The notes under the pieces are model-generated. The model was not told the origin of the DNA. It saw only the letters and a program-made list of their open reading frames with translations, and did no database searches. This document shows, piece after piece, positions 23,919 through 37,905 of a stretch of 64,000 nt of DNA. How positions within the stretch are numbered: the first letter of the stretch is position 1; the number at the start of each line of letters is the position of its first letter. Source of the stretch: Spisula solida (Eukaryota; Mollusca; Bivalvia; Venerida; Mactridae); the NCBI GenBank assembly GCA_947247005.1, contig OX365945.1, forward strand, positions 19,040,501 to 19,104,500, given 5' to 3'. A program made the position numbers and the translations under genes.

Positions 23919-25379
23919 TCCGAAAATATACTTTGTACTACATGTAAAAATCCAGGAAACAAATAATTACATACTGCTTACAACATCAATTAAAATTTAT
24001 TACTGAAGCCAGTGTGCACACTCGCAAAGTCGATAAATAAATATTGATGTATCGTTTATCTCAACCATGAACTAAATATAGTCGCACTGTCAATTAAACT
24101 GAACATATTTTTATGGAAATATTGATGCCATAAATATTTATAGCACATAAAAAGCATCTGGAGTTGAAATAATTTACGGCGCAAATAGCATTTAAATTAT
24201 ATGATACCCTATTAACGTAACTGGCTTGTAAACTGCGTAATACTATACACAATAATTGTGTGTTACGTAGAGAAATTTATCATTATTATCATTATTATAG
24301 GTAATAGAAGTTTTTTTAAATGAAAGTCAATCTTAGATAAGATTGTAAATAGGAACTTAATGCATTTTAATTCAGCATGTGAACAAGAATTTTATGGATT
24401 TTTATATGCGGCAGTTTCTCATGAAATAAGAGAATTGCCTGAATATATAGATATAAATCAATTTGACATTGTTGTTATAATGTTGATATACTTCCATATC
24501 AGTGTGTATTACACGATATCATCTAAAGTAAATGTTCTTTATTGTTGTGCGCTAATAATAACGCTTAGTTAAGTGTTTAGTAGGTATATACAATGTTATA
24601 ACATCCTTTGTGTTTAAGTTTCATATCAAACCTATATATAGGCGAAACAATAATTTGATGTTTAATGTATATGTGCCGCAATATTATATTAACATATAAA
24701 CAAAAATGCCATCAGATTGAAATTTCGAAATAAAATATTTCATCATAATCTGAGGATGTATCTGCAATCATTCTCACGGTCCTCTTTTGATTATTTTGCT
24801 GATAAATTTCATCCAAGATGAGTGCCATTAAACAACATCGTAATTTGATAATGGTGACAAGTATACATTATAAAACATCAATCTTTGGTTAAATTCTTCT
24901 CAAAATATTGAAATTAGTTTGTCATGTTCGCCAGTAATATGTTGTTTCCTCTTGATATGATTATTTACCAAGATTCCTAAAATTGTTTTTGCGTTTTTAG
25001 TTTTACCTACGATACAGCTTTGTCATTTAGTTATACATTAAGCATGCTCGTTTCGATAAATGGCTTTTATATGCATAATAACATATATGATAAAGATATT
25101 CATCTTAAATGATATTCTACACTATCCAGAAATCACATCATAGTTCATTGAAAATTGTTTTTGAATTTATTCAAAAAGTACAGGACGTCCAAAAAGAAAG
25201 TGTACAGTTTCAGTGTCTATTAACCTCAACTAGTTTACGACCGTTGCATGTCTGATGATTTTATGACGAAGTTGCATGGAGTAGTCTCCTTATACAGTCT
25301 TAGAAGTCAATGCATATAGTAGATAGGTGTGTATTTTAAAGTGCGGAGTAGGAAACATCAAGACTTCTTCATTCCTTTA
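23919..25379. other. Anonymous AT-rich region
   Basis: No supported gene or mobile element. The 70-codon frame at 24,360-24,572 shows no motif. Confidence 0.35.
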
Positions 25380-28300
25380 CTTTGTACGTTCCTTGTGTAT
25401 AAATAACTAAAAAATAGAGGTATTGGTGGAATGTAATGGTGCCAATTTCCCCGTGTTTCAGGTTGTGGGACATTGTCCTGTTATATATCCATGGATTCTT
25501 GCTGAACACAGTAGTTTCTAAAATTAAAGTTTCAATGTTTGTTTCAATATTGTGAGACAACATTTTCTGTATGTTAATGGGGTGTGTTGGTAACGTTGGG
25601 TTGGCTCGTAACAGCTTATTGTCATCGGTGACTTGATTACAGATTGGTTTAATAAAAAAGGAGCCCAAGGAAACATGCTTAATCAACGATAACCATGCGC
25701 GGTTACTAGCAAATCCAACGATACCACACAATCCTTTTAGAGATATTAGACACCAATAATACAAACCAGAACCATGGCTTCATTTTCATTTATGGATCGT
25801 TTATTTACATTTAAAAACATTTAATTTTATTTGCAAATGCGTCACAATTACATTGATCGACCGGTCGTATTTTTAGAGATTATTTCGTGTCGATTTTCGT
25901 CGGTAACCGTTTAATTCGATATAGATTATATTGTTTTTTTTAAATAAATATACCTTCAGACAAAAGCTACTTGAAATGAAGTAATGGTGTGCATATGTTT
26001 TTGTATTGAAGACCAATGAAGTCAAACTGTAGAAGATTCCTACATAATCATGCATACGGTGTTTGACTGGAAGAAATATGGTTTTAGAGATGTACATCAC
26101 TTCGTGTATATTTTAATGACACTTGGCGACAATGAACATTTACAACAACCCAGCAGCGTCTGATGAATTCATGGCAAATATTAATAGGAACAGACACACC
26201 ACGTTTAGTTTAAGCAATATTTAGTTCTTTATAAACATATAATATGATATCATTCATTTACACAATATTAAGGATTGAGTAGAAAGCTAAGCTTATTGAT
26301 AAACTCGTTCCTTATGAATAGCAGGGAATAATTGGTAACTTTATGAAGTTGTAAACAGTGGAAATTATATACATAAATGATGATTTTGGGAGGGAAAAGA
26401 ATGGAAAGGAGTGTTTGACAGACTGATAGAGATATAAAAAATGGAGAGATAAGATATATAGAGGTATGATCACATATACCAACGGGACGTGTGGTTGGTT
26501 CTAAAATATGAGCATGCCTAAACGTTTTTGTGGATTGATACATTGTGCCAATAATTAGAAATTATTTCAGTTCCATGTATAGCATTAATAAAGAAGAATG
26601 TTATGCATCAAAACGATTTGTTGTTCTAATGTAGTTTTGGACAGGTGCGAAAATTTCGCTGTTAGAGTCATCGGAACGTCCTCTATTTGAAAAAATACAG
26701 GTAATAACTCCCACCAGAAGCCATGCACGCATTGCATATCTGCCTCATGGTCAGAAAAATATGTGTTATGCCGAGTTGGGAATATTTCTCCACTCCCGAT
26801 TAGAACCTTGAGAAATGTTATTGACATTTTAGTTATTGGGCTATGGGCTTGCAAACGCATGTTTGCTCATCCAATACATGCTCAATGCCAAGGGGTAGTC
26901 ATACCAAGATTAGCTTAGGAATATCAATTGTAGTTCACATTTCTATCTATCGGTAGGAATATATCTCTTTGTTCGTCAGTAACACCGTAACCAAACATCA
27001 CACATCATACGTCATGATTACGGCATGGGACGCCTAAAATAATTTTTTTATTGCGTTCATGTAGAAACTTAACAAAGCTTGTAATCAGATACCACATGGT
27101 CCGTCTTGGACTATTGGTGGTGTGGAATCGTTCAAGAAGACGAATGATTGTGAATCGGGTACAATGGTACTGACCCACGAATTTGAGGACCCTGCTTCCA
27201 GCTCTGAATATGCCAATAGTCTCTGTGTATTCATGTTTGGACGTACGTGTTGTGGTAACCGACACATTTATGAGGAACTTTTATGATTTTTGCGTCGTGT
27301 TGGTATCCAGAATGAATCGGACTGATGTTTTGCATTGTTCATAACTTTGAATATGCGCCAACACTTAACTGATTTTTATGTACAAATTTACTTTTGTAAG
27401 ACGTTTGAAAGCTCTTTAAATGTGTTACTATAGCAACCCACTAACGCATGTCCGGGGCCAGTAATTTTGATAAAAATAAAAATAAAAAATAACTTTCATA
27501 CATATTTGACTACAGCATGTTTGTTCAGTGATATTATTGGCGTTAACATGCCACATTTTAACGACAAGTGTCATTTCATTGAAATGCGCGCTGGCTTTAT
27601 TACAACATAAATGATAGAACACAATTGGTCACGGAGCCAAATGATTCAAAACAAACACGCAAAACTTGGTTACCAATTTAAATGTATAATCAGTGAATCA
27701 ACAAGCGTCATCGGAGTCTTAGGCATGTATGTGGGTAGAAGTACATGCTTAAAGAAAGAGCGGAAGCATTCAAGACGCTACAGAACGATGCCAATGACAT
27801 CATTGGATTCACCGTTGATCGAATAACTCGGAAATACAAGCATTGAACATCAGGGAAAGTTGTGACCTGACAAGGGTAAAATGCGAAACTGCCCAGACGG
27901 TATCGGCTAAAAAACTTAACATTTGGTATGAAGACATATTTATTTAGCTAAATGTGTCTCCATAAAATAGTGTAAAGACTGTTTAAAGAAATAGACATTG
28001 TGAAGTAAAAGTATGTGCATTTGTCAAACGACTTCACACGACGTCATTTTATGTGGCACCGCATAGCGTTCACATACTGTCTAGTTTTATGTATAGTGCC
28101 ATTTGTTATTTGAGCAAATAACTTGAAATTTTCGGGAAATATCAAACAGACATTGTCGCTTTATTGTTTTTAATGTTTTGCATCAAATAGTATTGCTGTA
28201 ATCGACGCAGTCCGGTAAATTCTGGATAACCCCTCGTATATGGTTCCCCCGAAATCAGGGTTGGGCTTGAGTACACACATAGGTTCATAAATCACGTGCA

Positions 28301-29464
28301 AAAATGTCATACATAGCTCAAGCATACTCAGCTGTTTGCTTAATAGAATTTTGTATTTTGTTTTAGTAAACGTGTAAGTCTAATACTGAACAAAAATGGT
28401 TAATTCAATTTGCTTTTAGTGAAAATTAGTTTTATAAAGTGGAACGATTTTAAAGTCTCTCAGTGTATACGCAAAGTATGGTTTTTATTAAAATAAATAA
28501 CACATAAATTACCCGATATGGATATTGATTTAATTCCGTTTGCATTCATAATCAGATGTACTTTTATCAGTTTATATTTTGTCAATGAGTGAAGCAAATG
28601 CAAACGTGCTGTTTTTTCTTGTTTGTTGCGTTTGATTTATTCATTATTCGTATTACACTTTGCAAGCAATAATTGCTGTCGGTGATTAATTTATTCCGCA
28701 TTTCCCTGTGATGCTTTAAATCGATAAACAAATTTCCTTTTCATTGTGATAAATGGGCCAATACGGTGACCGATCTATCACAGAAAACATGCTAACATCA
28801 AGGAATTGTCTCCAATATATATCATTTGCGTCCGTTTATTCCGAAACACCCTCTTACAGCTCTTGTAGCTCTTGTAGCTTTGATTAAATAGGTAATATAT
28901 CATCAGACTGATATAAGGGTGTTTCTAACAGTACACTTCTTATTATTGAATGAGTTTTCCGAATCCGGTTGCTCATCGTTACAATACAATCACATGTGTT
29001 ACCAGTTATTGTTCAGTTTCAATAGTTTATTTATTTTTCTTAAAATCTTTAATTTCCCTTAAGTGTTTCCGCTAAACGAGGAAATCAAGATTTTTGATAC
29101 TTTACAAAGTTTTGAAGCATTATGTTAAGCGCTACTTTAATCACTAAGAAAACATGGACTATTCTTCTATTTACTTGTAATTAACTAAACTTAAGTCAAA
29201 ATAAGATGCATTGCAAATACCAGCCTAAAAGTACCGTATTTGTATTCAAAACATTATCCTTCATTTTATTCAACCAAAGTCAATAATATATTTTTAGATA
29301 TTCCAGTGACGTCACAACGACTGACAGTGGAATTGTCCGCGATTATATCTGACATTGCACGTTTTCACATTTTACGAATTGGAACGACAAAAATGCTAAG
29401 ACATTGCATACGAATGATGTTAAAGAAATAATAAAAAAGTAGCTGTGCTTCGTTGTACAATAAA

Positions 29465-30573
29465 ACTCAGACTCGAGTAATATCTGAACGAGTGCCTGTG
29501 TTTTATTCTAACAAAACGCAACTATAAACATGTATTCATTATTTCGATTCTAACATCGCTTATACTCTATTTACAGCCCTATTTCTAAAGCCCGTTATGT
29601 CATTTGGCTTAGTAGATGATGCCAAAATTGACGTTGTCAATCAGCCGTGTTTTTGGAGTTGCGCTCAAAACGCTATACAAATGGTTCAGATACAATCTGT
29701 TGTACATATATTGTTACTTATTGACGACTAAACTTATTTCTATTATCAGTTTGTAAGCCACTATATTGTAATTTGTACATAATGACACAAATAACATTAC
29801 TAATATGATTATATCGCCTTCCGATATAGTACGTTTGAGTTTTTTGTTCGATTATCGGGGGTGACATTTATATACTGATCGTTGTGTCAATATGCGAGTT
29901 CATATTCTAAACTATCTCACTAATACATTAAAGTAGATCACTCAGTTAAACATTGAGAAACGTTTGATTTCATTACCAAGCTAAACATGTTAGACAAAGA
30001 AGCAAAACCAAGTATTTTCAGAAGAAACAATTTGGACAAAATTCGTCGACATGTGACATTAATGCTGTAGGCTTGAAATAGTGAAACTGACACTATTAGC
30101 AAAGTAATTTAACCCAACACCATTTTCTCGATGCTAATTACTCCATCATGTGGCATGCGGACCGAGTACAAACTGCAAAGACATTTCAGTGTCACGTAAT
30201 CAGCTAGTTATAAGCACATTATGTGCATGATATGCCTTCCGAAAATCCAGAAATATTGATTAATAAAATTGGAACCCGATTGTTTCTTTTAATCCAACCA
30301 AACATTCAAATAAAGATTCTCGAATAAACGGAATTAACGTTAGATCAAGGAATGATATTAGAGTTTGTATTTGAGTGTATTTCGGTAAATAATACAAACG
30401 TGTTCAATGCTTTCTGGGATACTAGACTGCCTATTGTTCGCACTGGTCGAGTCTCCACTATTACGGTATGAAACCAACTATAAAGGCTTTTCCAGACATT
30501 TCAATGCTAAATTAAAATACTATATTCGCTTTACCTGTTCAGAAAACGGTTGTAATATTGTGTTCACACATAC
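29465..30573. other. 1.1 kb segment present in block B only
   Basis: Block A runs straight from CGTTGTACAATAAA to the ATTAAAAGT...CAC stretch (about 4,279-4,310), whereas block B is interrupted here. I see no inverted ends, target duplication or coding remnant, so insertion in B and deletion in A are both possible. Confidence 0.5.
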
Positions 30574-31789
30574 AATTAAAAGTTAGGTACTCTCACACTA
30601 CTTTATCGTATATACCAGTGATACGATGTAATGGAATAATGTTTTCGTAATGAATTGTGAGAGTCTCATAAATGTCAACGCAAGGTATATGACAAAGCAT
30701 TTCAACGTTGGATCTTTCATAATCACTACGTAGTCGTGTTTTATAGCTACACCGGCGAACTGGAGGAAACCAAACCAAAACAATGTACCGACAAAAGGAC
30801 TATTGTTTGCACTCAACGTGAATAAGGAAACATGCTATGTTGACATTTTCTTGGAAGTCCCAGAGTGAATTAATTTTACCCATACATATACCACTTTCAT
30901 ATCATTCAAACAGTTATTGCTGATGAAGCAGCATTACCTTTTTGTTTGTTCCAAAGGTGTTATTACAATCTAAACCAGTTTTCAAATAACACTTTGGCTG
31001 ACAAGACACTTAATAAATTCCCTCGTGTCTACTTAAATCAGATGGCGATTCCATTCAATTGTTTTGAATTTGGAATTTAGAAAACATACGATGTGTACGA
31101 GGATCATTAAAATATGTAGACAAACACATTTACTAGTTTATTTTTCATTTAATACAGATAAAGCATTAAAATGCTGTAGCACGATCTTTATTCGTTTAAA
31201 TTCCAAATTGTCATAGAAATCGGGCCGACGATTCAGCGTGGAACTCTTTGTATCGATTGTATCCATAGTGACTCCGGGGCAAGTCCCGACGTCGTTGCTA
31301 ACGTCATCGAATTTGGCAACATCGCAACTTTAACTCGTACATTAAGAACATTTAGCATCTCGCAGATAAGATAAAGAGTGTGCTCTATTGTCTATTGCAC
31401 TTAAGCTCAATTTCCTAACATAAAGGCTGCCAAAACACGGCATGTGTTTGTGTCGTCAATAACTGAGAAGTAATTTGATTATCGCTTCATCAGACTCAAC
31501 ACATATATCCGTACTTTGAACTTATATAGTTATTGCGAATATCTTTCAGACGATGGCTCGAATGATAATTAGTCTTCTCTGACAATATTAGATTATGAGT
31601 ATTTAGGGAATCATTCGATTAATTTGTAGATTACTTCAATACACAGACAAGCTAGTATTGGAATATCATTGCCAGCGGTGATGACATCTTGGAATTGATT
31701 GGAAATGTAAACAATCATTTGATTACAGATCTCATAAGTCAATTGTACGTGTAAGCACCAATTATCACAGTGAATTGTTATTGTAAAAA

Positions 31790-32456
31790 TATTATATTAA
31801 GTCAGACAGGGAAGGCAGCACTTAACTTAACCAGCCGAGCACAGAAAACATTAAAAATACAAAAAGCACTGAAAACACGGTATCCCGTCTTGAAAGTCTG
31901 CCGCCTCAGTCAGTCAAATTAAAACGGAACGAGAGCCATGTGACGAGTAAACAACAACCGGATACCACACACCACAAGGACAATCTACAACATATATATA
32001 GTGACATCTAATTTTGAAAGATACTAAGCAGCCTTATGCTGGACAACGAAATTGCAGAATGGCACATAGAAAATGAACAAAGTTCAACAAAAAGGCACAA
32101 TGTCGAAATATTTTTGTATGTTTACTATGTGGACAATACATACATAGAGGAAGGTTGACCAAAGGGCTTCCGCAAATGTCACTGGGGGCTTAAACGTTTT
32201 ACAGTGCACCAAACCTCACACTTACCAAATAGACAACCTTATAGCACATTACAGTGTAAATAAAAGTTTCCCGCCATGTAATGCATTCTAACAAAAAGGC
32301 CACAGTGACAGGTAATAAAAGCATGTAAAATATGAAACATTATATAAATAACGTCCATCGAGTAGCACAGAAAGTACTCAATAACCTATCAGAAGTCAGA
32401 GCAATAAAAGAGCAAAACATTTAAGGGTACGACAAGACAATGTAAACCGCGATAAA
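31790..32456 (+). mobile_element. Insertion carrying dispersed repeat family, copy 4
   Basis: Block A continues directly from about 5,235 to AAAGTGAATTAACTGCC, matching 32,457 onward, so about 660 bp is inserted here. The insertion contains GACAGGGAAGGCAGCACTT at 31,805 and GCCGAGCACAGAAAACATT, as in the other copies, then about 500 bp not seen in them. This gives the best clue to the size of the full element. The ends show no convincing inverted repeats. Confidence 0.55.
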
Positions 32457-33740
32457 AAAGTAAATCAACTGCCATATATAGAAAATGTCAATCATTATTC
32501 TCGCGGTTTGTTGCCGGAATTTAAAACGTTTACTTTGCTATATATGTACTAGATTGTAAAAAAATGGAATATGTAATTTCACTTACGGAAGTCTTTTAGG
32601 TGACGTCCAAATTTAAATTCATAATGCTTTATAACTACAAATTGGGAAAGGATATAGTTTGTAGGAATTTATTAACTGAAACATTGTTAATTTTGCAAAT
32701 CCCTTTAACACAATTTTTGGATGTTTAAAAGAATTATAAAGTATTAAAATTTGGACAGGATTGTTGTTAAAATGAATGGGTAAAACAATTTAAAGCGGTT
32801 AGCCACATTAACGGACAAAATTATCGCCAAACACATTCCGAGGAAACAAATCATACAAATATCAGTTTGAATATAAATCAAATTTGTCGTAGAGTAATTA
32901 CCAAATAAAACACGATATGTTCATAAACTTGTATGATGGAATCGGTCCGTCACCCCATAAAGTGTTGATGAGTAAAAAATGGTGCTCCACGCTGGCTACT
33001 GCATTTGGAACCAGTTTATTATTTCTACATGTGAGCTAATTATGACGACAATATGATCATTTTCATTGTCAGTGAATTATTTTATATTGGTTTTAATTCA
33101 TGATTGGACCATCATATTACACTAGAGATGTAAACATAAGCGCTAATAATTAAGATATAATGTAGTATGATTATTGTACGCATCTCATCTACTGACTGTA
33201 ACATCGGACACCGATATAATATATTATGCACTCAAACATTCACAATCACATTACAATCCAGTATTAAAACTGTTACTGTTACATAATTAATGGTCTGACT
33301 CCAAAGCTTGACGAAGAGAAGTAAAGCATCATGATGTGAAAAGTTCATGTTGGTTGTACGGCGTAGGCCAGAGTTTTTTTTATATATTTGTTTTGTTACT
33401 GGGACTTTGGTGAGAGAAATGTCCGAAGGAAGAGGGGGGAAATAAAAACTCACCCGCTGATGAACTAGTCTATGACGGTCCGATTAAAAGCAATCAACAA
33501 TAGTGTTAGTTTTCAAGAAAACAGAAAATTTATCTTACGACTCGTACACTACACTGAAGCACTTAAAAAACCAGCTATCACTAATAAAATTATGAAATAA
33601 TTAAACAATGTGGGTACATTACCACCAAAACATTATATGCGATTTGGTTTGTCAAGTTTTTGTTGGAAATAATAAAAAATTGGGCAGGAGGGTCTGAGTA
33701 CCGAAAAATCAAAGAACTCTGGCCATAGTATGCCACTTTG

Positions 33741-33885
33741 TAAAAGTGCAGATCGGGAAATGTAATAACACCACACAGACCATATTCACACACAGGAAGG
33801 CAAAGTGTTCCCACCTGTCGGTTTTAACCACCGTGATACACAGGGATGGCATGATTGAACAGGGACAGCATTTCAATACAGCGAT
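33741..33885 (+). repeat. 145-bp direct repeat, first copy
   Basis: Begins TAAAAGTGCAGATCGGG and ends AATACAGCGAT; its partner is 34,808-34,952, 1,067 bp downstream. In one plus-strand frame both copies read through with a shared core RKAKCSHLSVLTTVIHR and GMIEQG. I count about nine silent third-position changes among about twenty differences, more than neutral expectation, a weak hint that the ancestor was coding. I do not recognise the peptide. Confidence 0.75.
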
Positions 33886-34722
33886 GTCAGTATCTGAAGA
33901 GGAAGGGTTTGTTCACACACGGAATGTGACTCTTGGAATGGCATATCCACGGGTACAATGTAACACAGGACCAAGATTCACAAAGTCATTGTCCACGAAG
34001 TGAGAGCTACTTCCACAAATAAACTATTGGCATGGAGTTCGTATGTTCGGCAATGAAATGTCTTCACACGTACAAGAGGAAAAACATGCTTGTATAATGA
34101 ACATGTAATACGCAGCCGTCGCACGGATACGAAGCAAACACACCAAAAAGGACACTCTCCCACTAGTTTATCGAGGCTCGTTTATCTAATTACCTTATTA
34201 TTGAGAACATTTTGAGCATTTAATTCTTGATTTTCATTCGATTTTCATTCAACAATCACTTCCAACATAAGTTTAATATTGTATACCATGTTATTGTAAC
34301 CTAAAATGTTTGATGAGACATAAAATGCTATTAAAGATTTACAATGTTTGAACTTTTCAGATACCAAAACTACAATGTCTCTCTCTGAATAACATCACTT
34401 TGATCCATCCCATGGGCAATGAAAATATTGGATCAATGTGAGATCATACAGCAGTGTACGTCATTTACCGGTTGTCTCTGTAGAGATTTTTACTGAGTTC
34501 TTCCAGTTCAACACTCCAATCCCTGCCGGCAGTCTGTCTAGCAAGTTATTATGTAATTTGGTGACCACTACCATCCTTCCAGCGCAATGTATTCGTCTAC
34601 GAAGAAGTGTATTAAAATAGTGGTACTGTGAAATGAAAGCTTGAAAAGCTTGAAATAAATCCTCGCAATCTTCTAAAGATACTACAGACATGTATCTGTT
34701 TGTTAGCATGCATTGTGTGAAG

Positions 34723-34769
34723 ACGGTTGCTACCTGCTAGTGCATTGTAAACAATTCCAATAACATGTA
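34723..34769 (+). repeat. Short direct repeat flanking the 145-bp repeat
   Basis: The CGGTTGC...TAGTGCATTGTAAACAATTCC segment recurs at about 34,956-34,995, so the second 145-bp copy sits between two copies of this piece. A stepwise local duplication is the simplest explanation. Confidence 0.65.
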
Positions 34770-34807
34770 GTACATTACAAACAATAAATGGAAAGAGCAA
34801 CCAAGTG

Positions 34808-34952
34808 TAAAAGTGCTATTCGGAAAAAGTAGTAATACTATAAGGACCATATTTACATACAGGAAAGCAAAGTGTTCCCATCTGTCGGTTTTAACAACCG
34901 TGATACACAGGAATGGTATGATTGAACAGGGGCGGCATTGTAATACAGCGAT
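34808..34952 (+). repeat. 145-bp direct repeat, second copy
   Basis: Partner of 33,741-33,885 with the same length and orientation. The shared plus-strand frame is kept (RKAKCSHLSVLTTVIHR, then N in place of D). Confidence 0.75.
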
Positions 34953-34995
34953 AAGACAGTTGCTAGTGCATCGTAAACAATTCCAAATGCATGTA

Positions 34996-37902
34996 TTTAA
35001 TTAATCAAAGCACTGAGAGTGCTGATAGGAGGCGATCTTGTTGCTGCTATTGAAGCCCAAACCGACTTTACACGTTTAATGTTCGTTTTCTTACTGTCTA
35101 TAGTGTCTTGAATGTCAAAATAGGCCTATGTAACTATATAGGCATGTTGGGTATCTAAATAATTGTAAAAAGGGGAATATTCATTTATTTGGAATACATG
35201 TATTGAATGCGTATATCAAAAGTGGCTCTTAAATAATAATACACACCTATTTATCAGATTCTACAGTACTGTCATGTAATCACTTCCCTCACAGCGTGAG
35301 GCTAGTATATATATATGGGTCAGTGCCACATTATATGATTACATAACAGTACTTTGTAGACGATATACGCTTCATTCATAAAACCATCACGTGACCCGGA
35401 TCTGGAGCTTGGTGTAACACTTCAATATTCTAAAAATACACCCGGAACCTAAAATGCAAATTCTAAAATATCTATACAGCCGGGGGATTTGATAAATCGT
35501 CATAGTTCGATATCGCCCCGGCGGAGTGATTATCTGCAAAAATATCGATTTAACGAACAGTTCGGTAATAATTGTTGATCTTAGAATAAACAAATGTATC
35601 TGATTTAATTAAATTAGTTTAAAAATTTGGAGAAACATATGTAGCAGTATTTGGAATGTTGACAGTTTCTGGAACTACTTGAGTTGGCATTAGGAAATAG
35701 GCAATGATACATTTGAGAGGCTAACGCCTCACAAAAACAATAGTTGGAAAGAGCAACCGAGTGTACTCGTACAACGGTACGAAACAATTCAAGTGTCTGC
35801 AATGAGCTATGAAGCGATTAACTGATTCTTTCTCAGTTTAGAATGCCAATGTACCATCTTTATAATATAAACCAATTGATAAAACACCGAAAGGCATTAA
35901 GTAATTCATAAAAATCAAACTTTGAAATTGCATTCAATTACTTCAAAATAACTTTCACTATACAATCTAACTTTTCAATGCCTAGTGTGAGTGTAATGTC
36001 CATAACATTACGGATTGGACCATGATAACATACTTGTAAAGGCGTGTTAATTTAATTAACATGTCTTGCTGTTGGCACATTTTCTGTTCTAACGACAACT
36101 TGCTAGTCGATAAATTAACTAGGCAATGTGGTGCTCCGAGCAAATGTCACTCTGCGAATGGCGTCGTGTATAGTTACGTTAATGACTTGTTGGATCTTCT
36201 GCGCTCGTAAACTTCCGGGTACAAAGTGACTTTCCCAGACAAGTTTTCAATACGTACACGACGTTTCAGCGTGTCGATTGGTTAGTTATTTTTGTACTGA
36301 TTTATTTTAGACGGATTGTGAAACACTACACAACATTTTTGATGATATGCATAACCACCTGGTAATGAGAGAAAATAGTTAATTGAACATTTGTTACGAT
36401 ATGGTCATTTAAAGTTAAAAACCATAACACTTAACTGTGATCTATTTCAGAGTAATTAAAATAATTTATCATTGATGAATAGTTATCAGCGTTCTTAAAA
36501 ACACTGTTTATTTTTAAGAGCATATAATAAAGAAACGCCGAAATCACTCCCATACTTGTAATCAGCCGACAGTATTCACTAACCGCATCGTGATCTGAGG
36601 AACAATGCATTCAACCTAAGTACATGCCGCCTGTCTTATGTAAAGTAAAATCCAGTTCTGAAATCTGTATGATGTAACTTTTAATGTCGGCCATACTGTC
36701 AGTAGAAACATGTCCTATAAATGTGAAATTTACTTAAAATCCGGATAAGTGCACTGCCATTTGGTATCACAGAAATGTTGTCTAATCAATCAACATTATA
36801 AGATAGATGCTGCAGACTGACCTTACATTCATCCATGCAGGTACTATCCTGCCTGATTCTAGAGGTATTGATATCCTACATTTGTTCTGTCTCGACATTG
36901 ATAAATTAGAAGACGTATGTACGATTTCACCATCCAATGGTTAAGTCTATAATAAAATTAAGATAACCCCTATTACAAACTCTGGATATAATGTCCAGAC
37001 TGTAATTCCTCAAGGTGACGTGTAATTACGTAACACGATTGAATCAAGAAATTGAACAATTACGTGGGACTTTTGTCACAAAACCCGCATGGTTAAACGA
37101 AATAAATCATCTTATATACCATCAGAAATCGGAATCCTTTTTCTCCATACTGTAAAAATATGAACTAAAACAAGTACGCGGTCCAGAAGTTACAGGTGAC
37201 TAAACAATCTCACTACCGCTGACCCGGCGCACAAAATGACGTCGCGCTATTTTGCATGCCGTTAGTGCTTCGCATAGGGCTATGAGATATGATGTTTATA
37301 ATGATATAGTGTGATGAATACATTCCAGTACCACACTGAGCGACACAAGTAAAGCGTTGGTGAGAATAGCATGTATTTTTCCGGATCTTACATCGAATAC
37401 CTGGGCGTGAATTCGTACCATGAAACGTTGATACTTAGAAACTGTCTCGGTAACTGACGTCCCAAACGTTCTTATGATTTCCTATTACGTCCCTGTCTTT
37501 CAAAGCTGAACAGTTATCACTAAAGCATGTGTGCCATTCTAAAACTGATAAATGACTCGCAGAAATGTTTCCAAAAGGAAGTTATGGTAATTTCATACGA
37601 TTCAGAAGACAGAATCATCTTGCGTTTGACAAAACTTGGTGTCTGTCCGTATTTCCTTACGTTCTGTTGACGTCACTTTTGCGTCACGAAGTTGTCACTC
37701 TTGGAGTTCAACTTTTGTTTATTTCAGTCCAAATATCGTCAATTTTGCAGACATCGTCCAACATGAAACATGTACGAATATAACGGCGAAGTTTGAAAAC
37801 AAACGATATAATAGTATTAAAGATACACCCCATTACGTAGTCGCCATTAATGGAAATTGGCGGGCTGCGCCGGGTTGGTGTTACCATGGTTTCAAAATAG
37901 AC
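34996..37902. other. Anonymous region with relics of the ancestral block
   Basis: No supported gene. The stretch 36,880-37,065 matches 55,880-56,050 and 63,500-63,665 (TCCAGACTGTAATT, then GATTGAATNAAGAAATTGA), so this is a further relic of the ancestral repeat. A small hairpin lies at 35,266-35,352. Confidence 0.5.
35266..35352. repeat. Short hairpin, 18-bp arms
   Basis: AGTACTGTCATGTAATCA at the left and its complement (one mismatch) at the right enclose about 50 bp containing a run of TA repeats. Possibly a very small MITE remnant. Confidence 0.6.
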
Positions 37903-37905
37903 TAT

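Larger units (their letters stand above)
25380..34510. repeat. Block B of the ancient large segmental repeat
   Basis: Diverged, colinear relative of 1-7,560. Relative to block A it has extra sequence at about 26,230-26,690, 27,210-28,250, 29,465-30,573 and 31,790-32,456, and lacks the hAT-like MITE and the 50-bp array. The best conserved stretch is 28,490-29,000. Comparison of the two copies in the conserved GSGExFPT-like minus-strand segment (about 26,690-26,830 against 1,450-1,600) shows mainly amino-acid-changing differences, so it does not look like a maintained exon. Confidence 0.7.

Noticed and set aside
26585..26860. Minus-strand exon shared with block A near 1,450-1,600
   Set aside because: A shared GSGExFPT ... 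QCVHGFxWEL reading exists, but most differences change residues and the block A copy ends early, so it looks neutral.
34461..34709. Minus-strand coding exon shared with about 53,550 and 61,700
   Set aside because: The related frames look alike (S-V-S-S-E-x-x-E-D-L/I-F) but differences between the two closest copies are mainly amino-acid changing and one has an in-frame stop.
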